Source: Chloroflexota bacterium (GTDB lineage: Bacteria; Chloroflexota; Dehalococcoidia; Lucifugimonadales; Lucifugimonadaceae). From it: DNA of 54,409 nt. The stretch spans positions 1 to 54,409 of the forward strand of contig JAQBUX010000002.1 of the NCBI GenBank assembly GCA_027623795.1. The letters run 5' to 3'. Shown piece by piece: positions 19,303 to 29,165 of this stretch (its first letter is position 1; every line of letters starts with the position of its first letter). The notes beneath the pieces are model-generated. The model ran no database searches, was not told the origin of the DNA, and worked only from the letters and a program-made list of their open reading frames with translations. Both the position numbers and the translations under genes were made by a program.

Positions 19303-20151
19303 ATGCAGCTCGGTAATATTCAGGTGCGCGTTATTAGCGACGGGTCCTATCTTTTGGACGGGGGCCTCGTTTTCGGCCAGGTGCCGAAAGTTGTCTGGGA
19401 AAGAGACGCCAAGCCGGACCGCAAGAACCGCGTCCGGTTGGGCCTCAACTGCCTCCTGATCCAGACACCTGACCGAAACATCTTGATCGACACCGGCGTC
19501 GGCGCCCGGCACCCTGAGCGCAACAAAGAGCTGTACGGGCTAAGCTCGTCCAAGCTCCTCAGGAACCTGCACGCTAATGGCCTCACGGTACGTGACATCG
19601 ACACCGTCGTACTCACATGCCTGCACTTTGAACATGCCGGCGGCATCACCCGCCTGGACCGCCAGGGCAACGTGATCCCGACCTTCCCGAACGCCACGGT
19701 AGTTGTGCAGCGGTCCGCCTTCGAGCGGTTGAATTCCCCCAACGAACGCACGATCGTCTCCACGGGCTTTACAGCGGCAGAAGATTTCGCTCTGATCGAC
19801 GGGATCGACAAGCTGCGGTTACTGGACGGCGACACCGACATCGCACCCGGTATCCGCACCGTCGTCACGGACGGACCGGCGGACGGACACCAGTCCGTGC
19901 TGATCGACCTCGGCTCGGAAAAGATCGCCTACTTGAGCGACCTTGTTCCCACGCCTTCCCACATCAACCTGCCCTACATCACGGCGTACGACCGCCGACC
20001 GGACGCCACACTTGAGCAGAAGCGCTCGTTCCTCGAGCAGATCGAGCGAGAAGGCTGGCTGATGGTCTTCGCACATGGCTACAACCATGTGGCCGCGTAC
20101 CTCGAACGACGCCGGGATCAGGTCTGCATAAGGCCCGTCCCGACGGTTTAA
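19303..20151 (+). CDS. MBL-fold protein with variant metal motif (TCLHFEHAGG)
   Basis: MQLGNIQVRVISDGSYLLDGG..., ILIDTGVG, VVLTCLHFEHAGGITR, GHQSVLIDLGSEKIAYLSDLVPTPSHI; ATG 19303 inside longer track ORF. Confidence 0.85.
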   Translation: MQLGNIQVRVISDGSYLLDGGLVFGQVPKVVWERDAKPDRKNRVRLGLNCLLIQTPDRNILIDTGVGARHPERNKELYGLSSSKLLRNLHANGLTVRDIDTVVLTCLHFEHAGGITRLDRQGNVIPTFPNATVVVQRSAFERLNSPNERTIVSTGFTAAEDFALIDGIDKLRLLDGDTDIAPGIRTVVTDGPADGHQSVLIDLGSEKIAYLSDLVPTPSHINLPYITAYDRRPDATLEQKRSFLEQIEREGWLMVFAHGYNHVAAYLERRRDQVCIRPVPTV

Positions 20152-20180
20152 CGACAGGCTTTAATCACCCCCACCGGGTT

Positions 20181-20212
20181 GAAACAGCCGCCCTCCGCCG
20201 GGCGGCTGTTTC
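20181..20212. terminator. inverted repeat between convergent genes (bidirectional terminator candidate)
   Basis: GAAACAGCCGCCC-tccgcc-GGGCGGCTGTTTC, perfect 13-bp stem. Confidence 0.65.
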
Positions 20213-20242
20213 GCGCCCGGCGTCAAATCGTATCGAGACCGG

Positions 20243-21604
20243 CTAGACCGGCTCCCCTACCAGTGTTTCCCCGTCCAGCCGAACAAGGCGAACCCGTTCG
20301 ATCTCGTTCGCCAGACCCGTGGACTCAGGTGAGCCGTCTCGCCGAACCCGCAGGTAGGTGTCTGTCAAACCCATGGCCGGCGCCCCGGGCGCCCGGGTTT
20401 CGTTCTCCCAGAGCACCGGCCGGACGGCGCCGATCGCATTCTGACGAACCTTCATGGACGACCGCGACGCCCGTTCACGAAGCTCTGCAGCACGTCGGGC
20501 CCTGTCATGAAGATCGACAACGTCTTCCAAATGGGCGGCGCTTGTCCCCGGCCGCTCGGAGTAAGGAAACACGTGAAGGTCTGCAAATTCCACACGCTCG
20601 ACGATTTCCAGAGTCGAGCGGTGGTCCTCCTCAGACTCGCCCGGGAAACCGGCGATAGCGTCGCCGGTGATCGAGACGTCTGGCAACGCCGAGCGCACCT
20701 GTCCCACGGCTGCGACGAAATCTTCTCGCGTGTAGCGTCGTCGCATCCTTGTGAGTATCGGGTCGCTACCTGATTGCAATGGCATGTGGAAGTGGGGGCA
20801 CAGCCGTCCATCGCCTTCCAACGACCAGACTTCAAGAAGCTCGGGAGTGATCTCCCCGGGTTGCAGCGACGACACCCGCAGCCTCTCGATCTCCGTTTCC
20901 CCGAGTACGCGACGGAGCATCGACGACAGGTTCGCGTCCGGGAGGTCGAAACCGTAACTGCCGAGCTGGGTGCCGGTAAGCACCACCTCGCGGCACCCCT
21001 CGTCGACCAGCCTTGCCACCTGTTGTACGAGTATCTCCTGCGGCACACTCCGTTCCCGTCCTCGTACGTACGGGACGATGCAGTACGAACAGACCTGGTC
21101 ACACCCCTCCTGGATCTTGAGCGACGCCCGAGAACGGCCCAGAAGCAGCCCGGTCCCTTTTGGCGGCGCTCCGTCCGTGCGGGGCGTCAGGGAGACGTCC
21201 AATCGGTCGGTCACCATCGACGTTAGCCGTCGCTTCTCCCGGTTTGTCACGACAAGGTCCACAGCCGCCAGATCTTCCACCCCGGCGGCGTCCCGTTGGG
21301 CAAGGCATCCCGTCGCGACGATCAAAGCGTCAGGGAAGGAGCGGCGAGCGCGCGCAAGCGATTGCCGCGCTTTGCGATCAGCGACCTGGGTCACCGTGCA
21401 ACTGTCCAGCACATAAACATCCGGCGCGTCCCCGTCCATGGCGATCGCGTAACCCGCCAGAACGAACTCGCGCGCCATCCGCTGACTGTCGGCCATGTTC
21501 AATTTGCAACCGTGGGTCTCGATACGAACCCGTGGAGCGCTGTCTGATGGGCGGAACGGCTGAATTACCGTTGTCAAAGGTTTATAGCGGGCATTGGGAA
21601 ACAT
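20243..21604 (-). CDS. mtaB: MiaB-like radical SAM tRNA methylthiotransferase (MtaB-type)
   Basis: RVRIETHGCKLNMADSQ, DSCTVTQVADRKARQ, CDQVCSYCIVPYVRGRERSV (CxxxCxxC). Confidence 0.9.
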   Translation of the reverse strand: MFPNARYKPLTTVIQPFRPSDSAPRVRIETHGCKLNMADSQRMAREFVLAGYAIAMDGDAPDVYVLDSCTVTQVADRKARQSLARARRSFPDALIVATGCLAQRDAAGVEDLAAVDLVVTNREKRRLTSMVTDRLDVSLTPRTDGAPPKGTGLLLGRSRASLKIQEGCDQVCSYCIVPYVRGRERSVPQEILVQQVARLVDEGCREVVLTGTQLGSYGFDLPDANLSSMLRRVLGETEIERLRVSSLQPGEITPELLEVWSLEGDGRLCPHFHMPLQSGSDPILTRMRRRYTREDFVAAVGQVRSALPDVSITGDAIAGFPGESEEDHRSTLEIVERVEFADLHVFPYSERPGTSAAHLEDVVDLHDRARRAAELRERASRSSMKVRQNAIGAVRPVLWENETRAPGAPAMGLTDTYLRVRRDGSPESTGLANEIERVRLVRLDGETLVGEPV

Positions 21605-21920
21605 GGCGGCTCATCGCAGGGCGTCGTGAAGTGTCCAGGTTGCCTATTATCTGTCGAGACCCCTATTCGGAGCGGACCACCCCTCTTCGATCTAAGATCG
21701 ATCTGACTGAGTCCTCTGTTCCAGTTGCCGGGCGTCGATCATCCGGCGAAGTGTGCGCTAGTCCTATAATCCGCTTGCGTCCGGGCTGAAATGGGCGCGG
21801 GCATGTGTGCGGGCCATCCGCACGAACCCTTAAATAACATCTAAAAATCAGACGCCGGTCACAGATCGGCGTCCAACACCCGGCCCACGCGCCCGTCTGG
21901 CGCAAGGAAGGGATCACGGT

Positions 21921-23165
21921 ATGACCGAACGTGTGGTGGTAACTGGCGTCGGCCTGATTACCCCGGTCGGAGTAAACCAGAAGACCACCTGGAAGAATCT
22001 GGTCGACGGGGTGTCGGGAATTGACCACATCCAGTCCTTCGATTCCGAGGGGTTTGAGAGTCGCATCGCCGGCGAGATTCCTGAGTTCGATCCCCTTGAG
22101 AGGCTTGATCGCAAAGTGTCCCGCCGGCTTGACCGTTTTGCGCAGTTCGCCTGCGTCGCCAGCCTTGAGGCCATGGATCAGGCGGGGCTGGACATGGAGA
22201 AGGAGGACGCTACGCGCGTCGCCGTCCTGATCGGCAGCGGCGTCGGCGGCATCCTCACCCTTTCCGAGCAGTTCGACGTGCTCCGCGAAAAGGGCCCGAC
22301 CCGGGTCAATCCGTTCCTGATACCGATGATGCTGACAGACCTGGCTGGCGGCCAGGTATCTATGTTGATCGGTGCGAAAGGTCCCAACTTCGCCACCGTT
22401 TCCGCCTGCGCCACCGGCGCCGACTCTATCGGCGAGGCGAAGGCCATGATCGAGCGGGGTGATGCCGACGTCGCGATCGCAGGCGGGACAGAAGCCGGCA
22501 TATGTCCGATCGCTGTCGCCGGGTTCAACGCCTGCATGGCCCTCTCAAAGAACAACGACGATCCAAAAGGCGCATCGAGGCCGTTCGACGCAGAACGCGA
22601 CGGTTTTGTGCTCGGTGAAGGCGCCGGCGTTCTGGTGCTTGAGTCGATAGAGCATGCCATGGCGCGCGGAGCGGAACCGCTCGCGGTGCTGGCCGGATAC
22701 GGCTCCACCTCCGACGCCCATCACGTAACTCAGCCGGCGCCCGGCGGCGAGGGAGCGATTCGGGCCATCAAGCTGGCGATGAAACAGGCAAATATGGCGC
22801 CGGACGAGCTTGACTACATCAACGCCCACGGGACCTCTACCCCTCTGAACGACAAGACCGAGACCGAAGCGATGAAGGGTGCCCTGGGCGCTGAGGTTTC
22901 CTCAAAGGTCCGGATTAGCTCCACGAAATCGATGACCGGGCACTTGCTTGGGGCCGCCGGAGGCGTCGAGGCGGCGGTCGCTGTGCTTGCGATAACAAAG
23001 TCGGCCATACCGCCCACTATCAATCTCCAGAATCCGGACCCGGACTGTGATCTGGACTACACACCGAACATCACGCGCCGCGGCGTAATCCGCGCCACGA
23101 TGTCGAACTCACTCGGATTTGGCGGCCACAACGCCAGCCTGGTCTTTACGGCGTTCGAGGGATAG
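21921..23165 (+). CDS. fabF: 3-oxoacyl-ACP synthase II
   Basis: MTERVVVTGVGLITPVG, VSACATGADSIGEA, AHGTSTPLNDKTET, KSMTGHLLGAAGGVEA. Confidence 0.97.
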   Translation: MTERVVVTGVGLITPVGVNQKTTWKNLVDGVSGIDHIQSFDSEGFESRIAGEIPEFDPLERLDRKVSRRLDRFAQFACVASLEAMDQAGLDMEKEDATRVAVLIGSGVGGILTLSEQFDVLREKGPTRVNPFLIPMMLTDLAGGQVSMLIGAKGPNFATVSACATGADSIGEAKAMIERGDADVAIAGGTEAGICPIAVAGFNACMALSKNNDDPKGASRPFDAERDGFVLGEGAGVLVLESIEHAMARGAEPLAVLAGYGSTSDAHHVTQPAPGGEGAIRAIKLAMKQANMAPDELDYINAHGTSTPLNDKTETEAMKGALGAEVSSKVRISSTKSMTGHLLGAAGGVEAAVAVLAITKSAIPPTINLQNPDPDCDLDYTPNITRRGVIRATMSNSLGFGGHNASLVFTAFEG

Positions 23166-23272
23166 ACCATCAATTTATCGTCTCACCCCGCCGCCGGCCT
23201 GTTTCGATTAAACACCGGGATCCGCGCGCCGCAGACGTTCAGGACCGGCGCATCTCATCAGCGAGCCGCTGA

Positions 23273-24976
23273 GTGACCGACCGACGCTGGGCCATCACCC
23301 CCGAGCCTGAGCTCGATGCGCTTTCATTGCTCGTCGGCGTCGCTCCAACGACCGGCGCATTAGGCGCTCGTCTGCTCCATAACCGCGGACTTCGGAGCGC
23401 CGAGGAAGCGCGAGCCTTCCTCAACCCGGACCTGGCTGGTCTTGGAGACCCGTTCGCCCTGCCCGATATGGAGCGCGCAGTAGATCGTGTATTCAGGGCG
23501 ATGGGCAATCGGGAAAAGATCGCCGTTTACGGAGACTTTGACGTTGACGGTCTTTCCGCGACGGCGTTGCTGCTTCACGCAATTCGCGACCTCGGCGGCG
23601 TCGCTGTCGCGCACATACCAGGCAGAGACGGCTCCGGCCACGGCCTCGACAACGACGCGATTAGCCGTCTGGCCACGGACGGCGCATCGCTCGTGATCAC
23701 GGTCGACACCGGCTCGACCGACACCGACGAGATAGCGTTCGCCGCGTCGATCGGCGTCGATGTCATCGTGACGGACCACCACCTGGTCCAGATCCGCCCA
23801 CCGCGAGCGTGGGCGGTCGTAAATCCCCACCTTGGCGTCAACGGCGCTGGAGCGGGTCTGACGGGCGCAGGGGTGGCGTTCAAGCTCGCGCAGGCCATGT
23901 ACTTGCGCGCCGGCATTAGCTGGCCGTCGCACGTAATAGCGCTCGCCGCGCTTGGCACCGTGGCCGATGTCGCTCCGCTAAAGGGCGAGAACCGGATCAT
24001 CGTCTCGGAGGGCCTTCGGCAACTCCAAAAGACCAGCCATGCCGGTCTGGCTGCGTTGCTGGCCCGCGCCCACCCAAACGGCGGGGACCTGGACACGGAA
24101 GCGCTCTCCTTCAACGTAATCCCCCGTCTCAACGCGCCCGGCAGATTGGGCGAAGCAGGTCCCAGCCTCAACCTTCTGACGGCGAGCGACCCCGCTGAGG
24201 CTCTGATGCTGGCGCAGCACATTGATGAGCTAAATACCGAGCGGCGTCAACTCAGCCAGGAGGCGTGGGACAGCGCGAGCCTGGAACTGTCTGGAGCGAT
24301 GCAGAACGGTGGCATGCCGCCCCTCCTGATCGTCCGATCGAGCCGGTTCAGGACGGGAATTCTCGGCCCCTTGGCCGGCCGGCTATGCGGCGAGTATGAC
24401 CGTCCAGCGGTGGCGATCGCTATCGGGGAGACGCATGCCCGCGCCTCGGTCCGAAGTACGGCCGGGGTGGATGTCCACGCGGCTCTGTCCGTGGTCTCCG
24501 AGCGATTTGAGCAGTGGGGTGGGCACGCCAGGGCTGCCGGATTCACAGTGCGTATGGAGCGCCTTGAAGAGGTTCTGGACGCCTTTATGGAACAGGTGAC
24601 GCTGGCGGAGTCAGGCCCGGTCCGCGACGCCCCGTTCATCGTGGCGGATGCAGAGATAGGGTTCTCTGAACTCGGTAAACCGACATGGGATTTTGTGAAG
24701 GCCCTCGGTCCGTTTGGCGAGGAAAACCCGGCGCCGGTGTTCATCACGCGCAACCTCGCTCCCGCCCAGGTCCGAACGATGGGCGCAAGCGGCCGCCATC
24801 TCCGCATGGTGCTGGGCGACGACAGTGATAGCTGGGACGCCATCGGGTTTGGGCTCGGAGGCACGGAACTCGGCGGGGGGACGGTGGACGCCGCGTACTC
24901 GCTCCACACCAACGTGTGGCGGGGCCGCACGAGGCACGAGTTGAGACTACTGGACGTACGACCTTCTGCGGTCTGA
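23273..24976 (+). CDS. recJ: single-stranded-DNA-specific exonuclease RecJ
   Basis: YGDFDVDGLSATALL (DHH motif I), VTDHH, ALGTVADVAPL, GGHARAAGFT (DHHA1). Confidence 0.95.
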   Translation: MTDRRWAITPEPELDALSLLVGVAPTTGALGARLLHNRGLRSAEEARAFLNPDLAGLGDPFALPDMERAVDRVFRAMGNREKIAVYGDFDVDGLSATALLLHAIRDLGGVAVAHIPGRDGSGHGLDNDAISRLATDGASLVITVDTGSTDTDEIAFAASIGVDVIVTDHHLVQIRPPRAWAVVNPHLGVNGAGAGLTGAGVAFKLAQAMYLRAGISWPSHVIALAALGTVADVAPLKGENRIIVSEGLRQLQKTSHAGLAALLARAHPNGGDLDTEALSFNVIPRLNAPGRLGEAGPSLNLLTASDPAEALMLAQHIDELNTERRQLSQEAWDSASLELSGAMQNGGMPPLLIVRSSRFRTGILGPLAGRLCGEYDRPAVAIAIGETHARASVRSTAGVDVHAALSVVSERFEQWGGHARAAGFTVRMERLEEVLDAFMEQVTLAESGPVRDAPFIVADAEIGFSELGKPTWDFVKALGPFGEENPAPVFITRNLAPAQVRTMGASGRHLRMVLGDDSDSWDAIGFGLGGTELGGGTVDAAYSLHTNVWRGRTRHELRLLDVRPSAV

Positions 24977-25324
24977 GCGGTCCTGCCCGCGGGATTTGTC
25001 GACGCCGTTCTTCGCCGATCTAAACGGCGCAGTCGACGAGATGTAAACCGCCCCCGCGCCCGGGGACTCTGGGGCTCTCGAAGTGCCGGTGACTTCGACC
25101 GCATCCGCGTTCGTCTTATGGCAAGACTACGATCCACACCCATCCCGTCACCCCCGGGAGCGGGAAGCGTCTCGCCAGCGCTACACGTTGAGGCAAATGA
25201 GCGGCCCGCCTGTGGGTCGCAGCGCATCGAACCCTACCACTCAAATTCTAGGCCGACGCTCACCGCGATCCATTGCGGCCAGACGAGCGACGCCTCGGTC
25301 CTACTTCGGGTCACAGGCCTAACT

Positions 25325-25639
25325 GCCCTTCCCGACACGGTTGGCCGATTCCACGCCCTGCCGGGCCACCCGGGCCGGTAGTCAGCGGCCCCTACGATGC
25401 GTTGGCAGGCGGAGGTGGTTCGTACATACATGCCGGATGGCAGCTTTTGAGATAGTTTCATGGTCGCGCTGTACGGGCGAATGACTATCCGCCCTTCCCG
25501 GCACGGTTGGCCGATTCCACGCCCCGCCGCGCCACCCGGGCCGGTAGTCAGCGGCCCCTACGATGCGTTGGCAGGCGGAGGTGGTTCGCACATACATGCC
25601 GGATAGCAGAGCTATTGAGACAGTTTCTTAGCCGCGCTG
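25325..25639. repeat. two imperfect direct repeats (~147 bp each, period ~166 bp) downstream of lgt
   Basis: GCCCTTCCCGRCACGGTTGGCCGATTCCACGCC...GGGCCGGTAGTCAGCGGCCCCTACGATGCGTTGGCAGGCGGAGGTGGTTCGYACATACATGCCGGAT at 25325 and 25491. Confidence 0.9.
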
Positions 25640-26533
25640 CCTCGCCCTGCGGAGCCTCCCACGCGACGGCCGCTCCTGCGGTTCCGTGATGTCGGGCCCT
25701 TCGCCGGGTTTCCGGAGCCGTACCTTCCAGATCACGAATCCGATAGAAATGGCCATGACGCCGAGCGCTATCAGATGGGCCTCTTGCAGGTTCCAGAACT
25801 TCTCGTCGTCCAGTCGCAGGAACTGGATCCAGAAGCGGCCGAAAGCGTAAAGGCCCAGGTAGATCATCCAGACTGCGCCATCGGGCCGGAAGCTTTTGCG
25901 GAATCGCCATATTCCGGCGAGCACAAGCATGTTCCAGATGATCTCGTATACGACAACCGGGTGGCTTCCCTGGGTGGGATCGAGAACACCGTTAAGCCGG
26001 CTCGGCGGGTTAGCGCCCGGACTGCTGGCGTGTGTGAACACCCAGCCAAAGAACAGATCAGTGTTCTTGCTCCAGTGTTCGCCGTTCATGATGTCGCCGA
26101 CGCGCCCTATAGACTGCGCCACGAGCAAGGCCGGGGCCGAAAGGTCCATCAGCTTGCCGACCGGATAGTTGGAGATGGACGCATAGATCATCCCGGCGAT
26201 CCAGCCGCCGAGTATTGCGCCCCAGAGACCGATTCCCCCACTCCATACGGCGAACCACTGAAACGGGTCGTCGAAGCCGTACGCGCCACCGCCACCAAAG
26301 TTGTCAGCCACGTGGACGATACGGGCGCCGACGATTCCGCCAAGAATCGCCCAGATCGCGGTGTTGTACACCATATCCGGGTCGAGCCGCTCCTGGCGCG
26401 CCCAGCGAGCCACCATGTAGACGGCGGTTGCCACGCCAACGAAGCTGAGCAGGCCATGCCAACTCAGCACGAATCCCCCTGTATCGATCAGGTTCGGATC
26501 GAACGGGATCTCGATCTCTAATAGTGGAAGCAT
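25628..26533 (-). CDS. lgt: prolipoprotein diacylglyceryl transferase
   Basis: SWHGLLSFVGVA, IGGIVGARIVHV, GGIGLWGAILGG, GRVGDIMNGEHWS, HPVVVYEIIWN. Confidence 0.95.
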   Translation of the reverse strand: MLPLLEIEIPFDPNLIDTGGFVLSWHGLLSFVGVATAVYMVARWARQERLDPDMVYNTAIWAILGGIVGARIVHVADNFGGGGAYGFDDPFQWFAVWSGGIGLWGAILGGWIAGMIYASISNYPVGKLMDLSAPALLVAQSIGRVGDIMNGEHWSKNTDLFFGWVFTHASSPGANPPSRLNGVLDPTQGSHPVVVYEIIWNMLVLAGIWRFRKSFRPDGAVWMIYLGLYAFGRFWIQFLRLDDEKFWNLQEAHLIALGVMAISIGFVIWKVRLRKPGEGPDITEPQERPSRGRLRRARQRG

Positions 26534-26796
26534 CAGTACTTTCGATGTCCGTGTTTGGCCGAAATACGGCCAGCGTGGTGTTTAGTTGGATCGGGGTGGT
26601 ACGAGGTCGGTTTGCGGCCAGTGACTCCCAGTAATTCCCGGTTATTCCCGGTTATTCCGGGGACGAATCGAGTCTAGATACCGCCCGCCGGGGGGTCAAA
26701 CGACAGGGAGCGGTCAATTCGGTCACTCTCGATTCGACGCTTCGAGCGTCGGAAGGCAACGGGCAGCGTCACACTCTGCAATGTTACCGTCTTGTC

Positions 26797-27690
26797 GTGC
26801 TTGAGCAGATCGACTCATTTCTGAACTATCTCGCCGTCGAACGTGGCCTGTCATCCAATACGCTCGACGCCTACTTCAACGATCTCACCGCTCTGGTCGA
26901 GTTTCTGGAGGCACGCGCTCAAACGGGACGCTGGGCTGATGTCAACAAGGGCGACATCGCCGCATACCTCGATGACCTTGCCGAACGCGGCTACGCACGG
27001 AGCACACGTGCTCGGAAGATCGCCGCGTTGAAGTCCATGTTCCGTTTTCTTCGGGAAGACGGGATCGTGGACGAAAACCCAACGGAATCTCTGCGGTCTC
27101 CTCGCCCGGGACGTAGCCTGCCAAAGGCGCTGTCGGTCGAGCATGTCGATCGCCTGCTCGGGAGTGTGTACAAGGACGACACGCCGGAGGGGATGCGCGA
27201 CGCGGCGATGGTGGAGGTCCTTTACGCCTCCGGTTTGCGTGTCAGCGAGCTTGTCGGGTTGGACATCCGGGACCTCGACCTCGAACTGGGCTCGGTTAGA
27301 TGCATCGGCAAAGGTTCCAAAGAGCGTGTCGTGCCACTCCACGGGCAGGCGCTGGAAACAGTCGACGCCTACCTGCAGACGGTAAGGCCTGCACTCGAGC
27401 GTCCGCCTCAATCCCAGGCGCTATTCCTCAACCGCAACGGACGTCGTCTGAGCAGACAGGGCTTCTGGCTACGACTCAAACGCGCCGCCAGGGTTGCCGG
27501 AATCTCGGACGACATCACGCCGCACACGCTCCGTCACTCCTTCGCCACCCACATGCTTCGAGGCGGCGCGTCGCTGCGCCATGTCCAGGAGATGCTCGGC
27601 CACGCCAGCATCGCCACAACTCAGATCTATACGCATCTCACCTCGGAGCACGTCCGGGAAGAGTACGACCGGGCGTTTCCCCGAGCTTAG
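26797..27690 (+). CDS. xerC: tyrosine recombinase XerC/XerD type (GTG start)
   Basis: LNYLAVERGLSSNTLDAYFNDL; catalytic ASGLRVSELVGLD, HTLRHSFATHMLRGGASLRHVQEMLGHASIATTQIYTH. Confidence 0.93.
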   Translation: MLEQIDSFLNYLAVERGLSSNTLDAYFNDLTALVEFLEARAQTGRWADVNKGDIAAYLDDLAERGYARSTRARKIAALKSMFRFLREDGIVDENPTESLRSPRPGRSLPKALSVEHVDRLLGSVYKDDTPEGMRDAAMVEVLYASGLRVSELVGLDIRDLDLELGSVRCIGKGSKERVVPLHGQALETVDAYLQTVRPALERPPQSQALFLNRNGRRLSRQGFWLRLKRAARVAGISDDITPHTLRHSFATHMLRGGASLRHVQEMLGHASIATTQIYTHLTSEHVREEYDRAFPRA

Positions 27691-27798
27691 GGAACGGTCT
27701 CGGCTGGGGTAGACTGGCGCATTCGCAACGCGTGACCTTTGGCGGCGTGCCGACCGGGCACGCGCGCCGCCGATCCTCACTTACTGGGGGACCGACAT

Positions 27799-28515
27799 AT
27801 GACCGTTATCGCAATCGAGGGACGCGCTGGTTCCGGCGCCGTAGATGTCGGCCGAGCGGTGGCCCGTGAAATGGGCCTGGATTTCGTCGACCGACTGCTC
27901 CTCGCCGAGATCGCCCGACGCGTCGGCGCGACCGTCGAAGCCGTCCACGACTCGACTCTCCGGACACCGGGCCGCGGCGAGCGATTCGTAAACCTGGTCC
28001 AGCGCATGCTCGAGAGATCATCGGTCGCCGGGGCGGGTGGAGACCCTTACTTCGGTCCGGGTGTAGACACGCTGATCGCCCGGCCGTACGCCGAGATGAG
28101 TGTGTCGCCCGCCACCTCCGCACAGGAGGTGGACGAGCAACATTTCATAAGTACGACCGCCGAGGTGATACGAGACGTTGCGGAGGCAGGCAACGCCGTC
28201 ATCGTAAGTCGTGGCTGCGCTGCGATCTTGAGGGACAAACCGGACGTGTTGCGCGTGGGCCTGGTCGCCCAGCGTTCAGACCGGGCACGCCGGGTTCTGA
28301 GTCAATTCCAGCTTGATGACATGGAGGCCGCAGAGCAGTACGTGGACCGCTCAGACACCGCTCAGGCGCGCTATTTTGAGCGCGCTTTCGGTACCAGCCC
28401 ACTCGACCCCTTCCTGTATCATGTGATGTGGAATCTCTCCCAGGTCAGTGACGAGTGGGCAGCCGCTCGAATCATGGACGCTTCCCGGGCTCTTTCGGAG
28501 CGGACCCTGCGCTGA
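27799..28515 (+). CDS. cytidylate kinase-like family protein
   Basis: MTVIAIEGRAGSGAVDVGRAVAREMGLDFVDRLLLAEIA; ISTTAEVIRDVAEAGNAVIVSRGCAAIL; internal ATG 27799. Confidence 0.8.
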   Translation: MTVIAIEGRAGSGAVDVGRAVAREMGLDFVDRLLLAEIARRVGATVEAVHDSTLRTPGRGERFVNLVQRMLERSSVAGAGGDPYFGPGVDTLIARPYAEMSVSPATSAQEVDEQHFISTTAEVIRDVAEAGNAVIVSRGCAAILRDKPDVLRVGLVAQRSDRARRVLSQFQLDDMEAAEQYVDRSDTAQARYFERAFGTSPLDPFLYHVMWNLSQVSDEWAAARIMDASRALSERTLR

Positions 28516-28555
28516 CGCCAATACCCCTCTACCCTCCCGAGTTACTTAGACACCT

Positions 28556-28930
28556 ATGCCTCGTCGTAACCGCCGTACTACCCCCTCGCCGAGCCAGCGC
28601 CGCGGCCGCCGTGAACGCCAGCCGAACGTCTTCATGGGTCCCGTGCCAGAAGACGGCGATCGCGATGACGATGACCTGCTTCTCGATGAAAGCGGCATCG
28701 CCGATATCGACGACGACGAATCCTCGGAGGGTACCGACTCCCGTCCGGCGACCGTTGCGCGTGGAGCGCGGGCGGAACGACGCCGCGCAGCACGCGCTCG
28801 GAGGGGAGCCGGAGCACGCAACCGGGCGGCAGTTTTCTCACAGAACCTGCCGGCGGAGCTGAAGAAACTCGGGGTAATGGTCGGGGGCACTGTGATCATC
28901 CTCGGTGTCCTTACCGTCGTACTTCGGTAG
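28556..28930 (+). CDS. small basic/acidic protein with C-terminal TM (hypothetical)
   Basis: Open frame in operon orientation, C-terminal LKKLGVMVGGTVIILGVLTVVLR. Confidence 0.55.
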   Translation: MPRRNRRTTPSPSQRRGRRERQPNVFMGPVPEDGDRDDDDLLLDESGIADIDDDESSEGTDSRPATVARGARAERRRAARARRGAGARNRAAVFSQNLPAELKKLGVMVGGTVIILGVLTVVLR

Positions 28931-29165
28931 TCGCCGCACGGGAACGATCCTCTCCCAACCGGGGGCTCTCTGAGCGCGGGTCGGTGTGAGGGAGAAGTCC
29001 CCATCGTGGATCTACCCTCCGCAACCGCCCGCCGAGTTTCCGGGGAGGATTCAGAACAGCGTTGGTGGAACCATCAAGTGCGATCCAGTTCCGATTCACA
29101 GATTTCATACCTGACGACCGCCGTTTCAGAGGACCCGAATTGACTATTCGGCTACCCTAGACTTG

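Noticed and set aside
24247-25227. 326-aa minus ORF antisense to recJ
   Set aside because: Shadow ORF; recJ on the plus strand carries all conserved motifs.
25325-25639. CRISPR array at lgt 3' flank
   Set aside because: Only two long copies (~147 bp), no short repeats with unique spacers and no cas genes.
26797-27690. Xer-type recombinase as a phage integrase or integron
   Set aside because: Full-length housekeeping Xer architecture next to lgt/uvrC-type genes; no attachment site, cassettes or phage genes seen.
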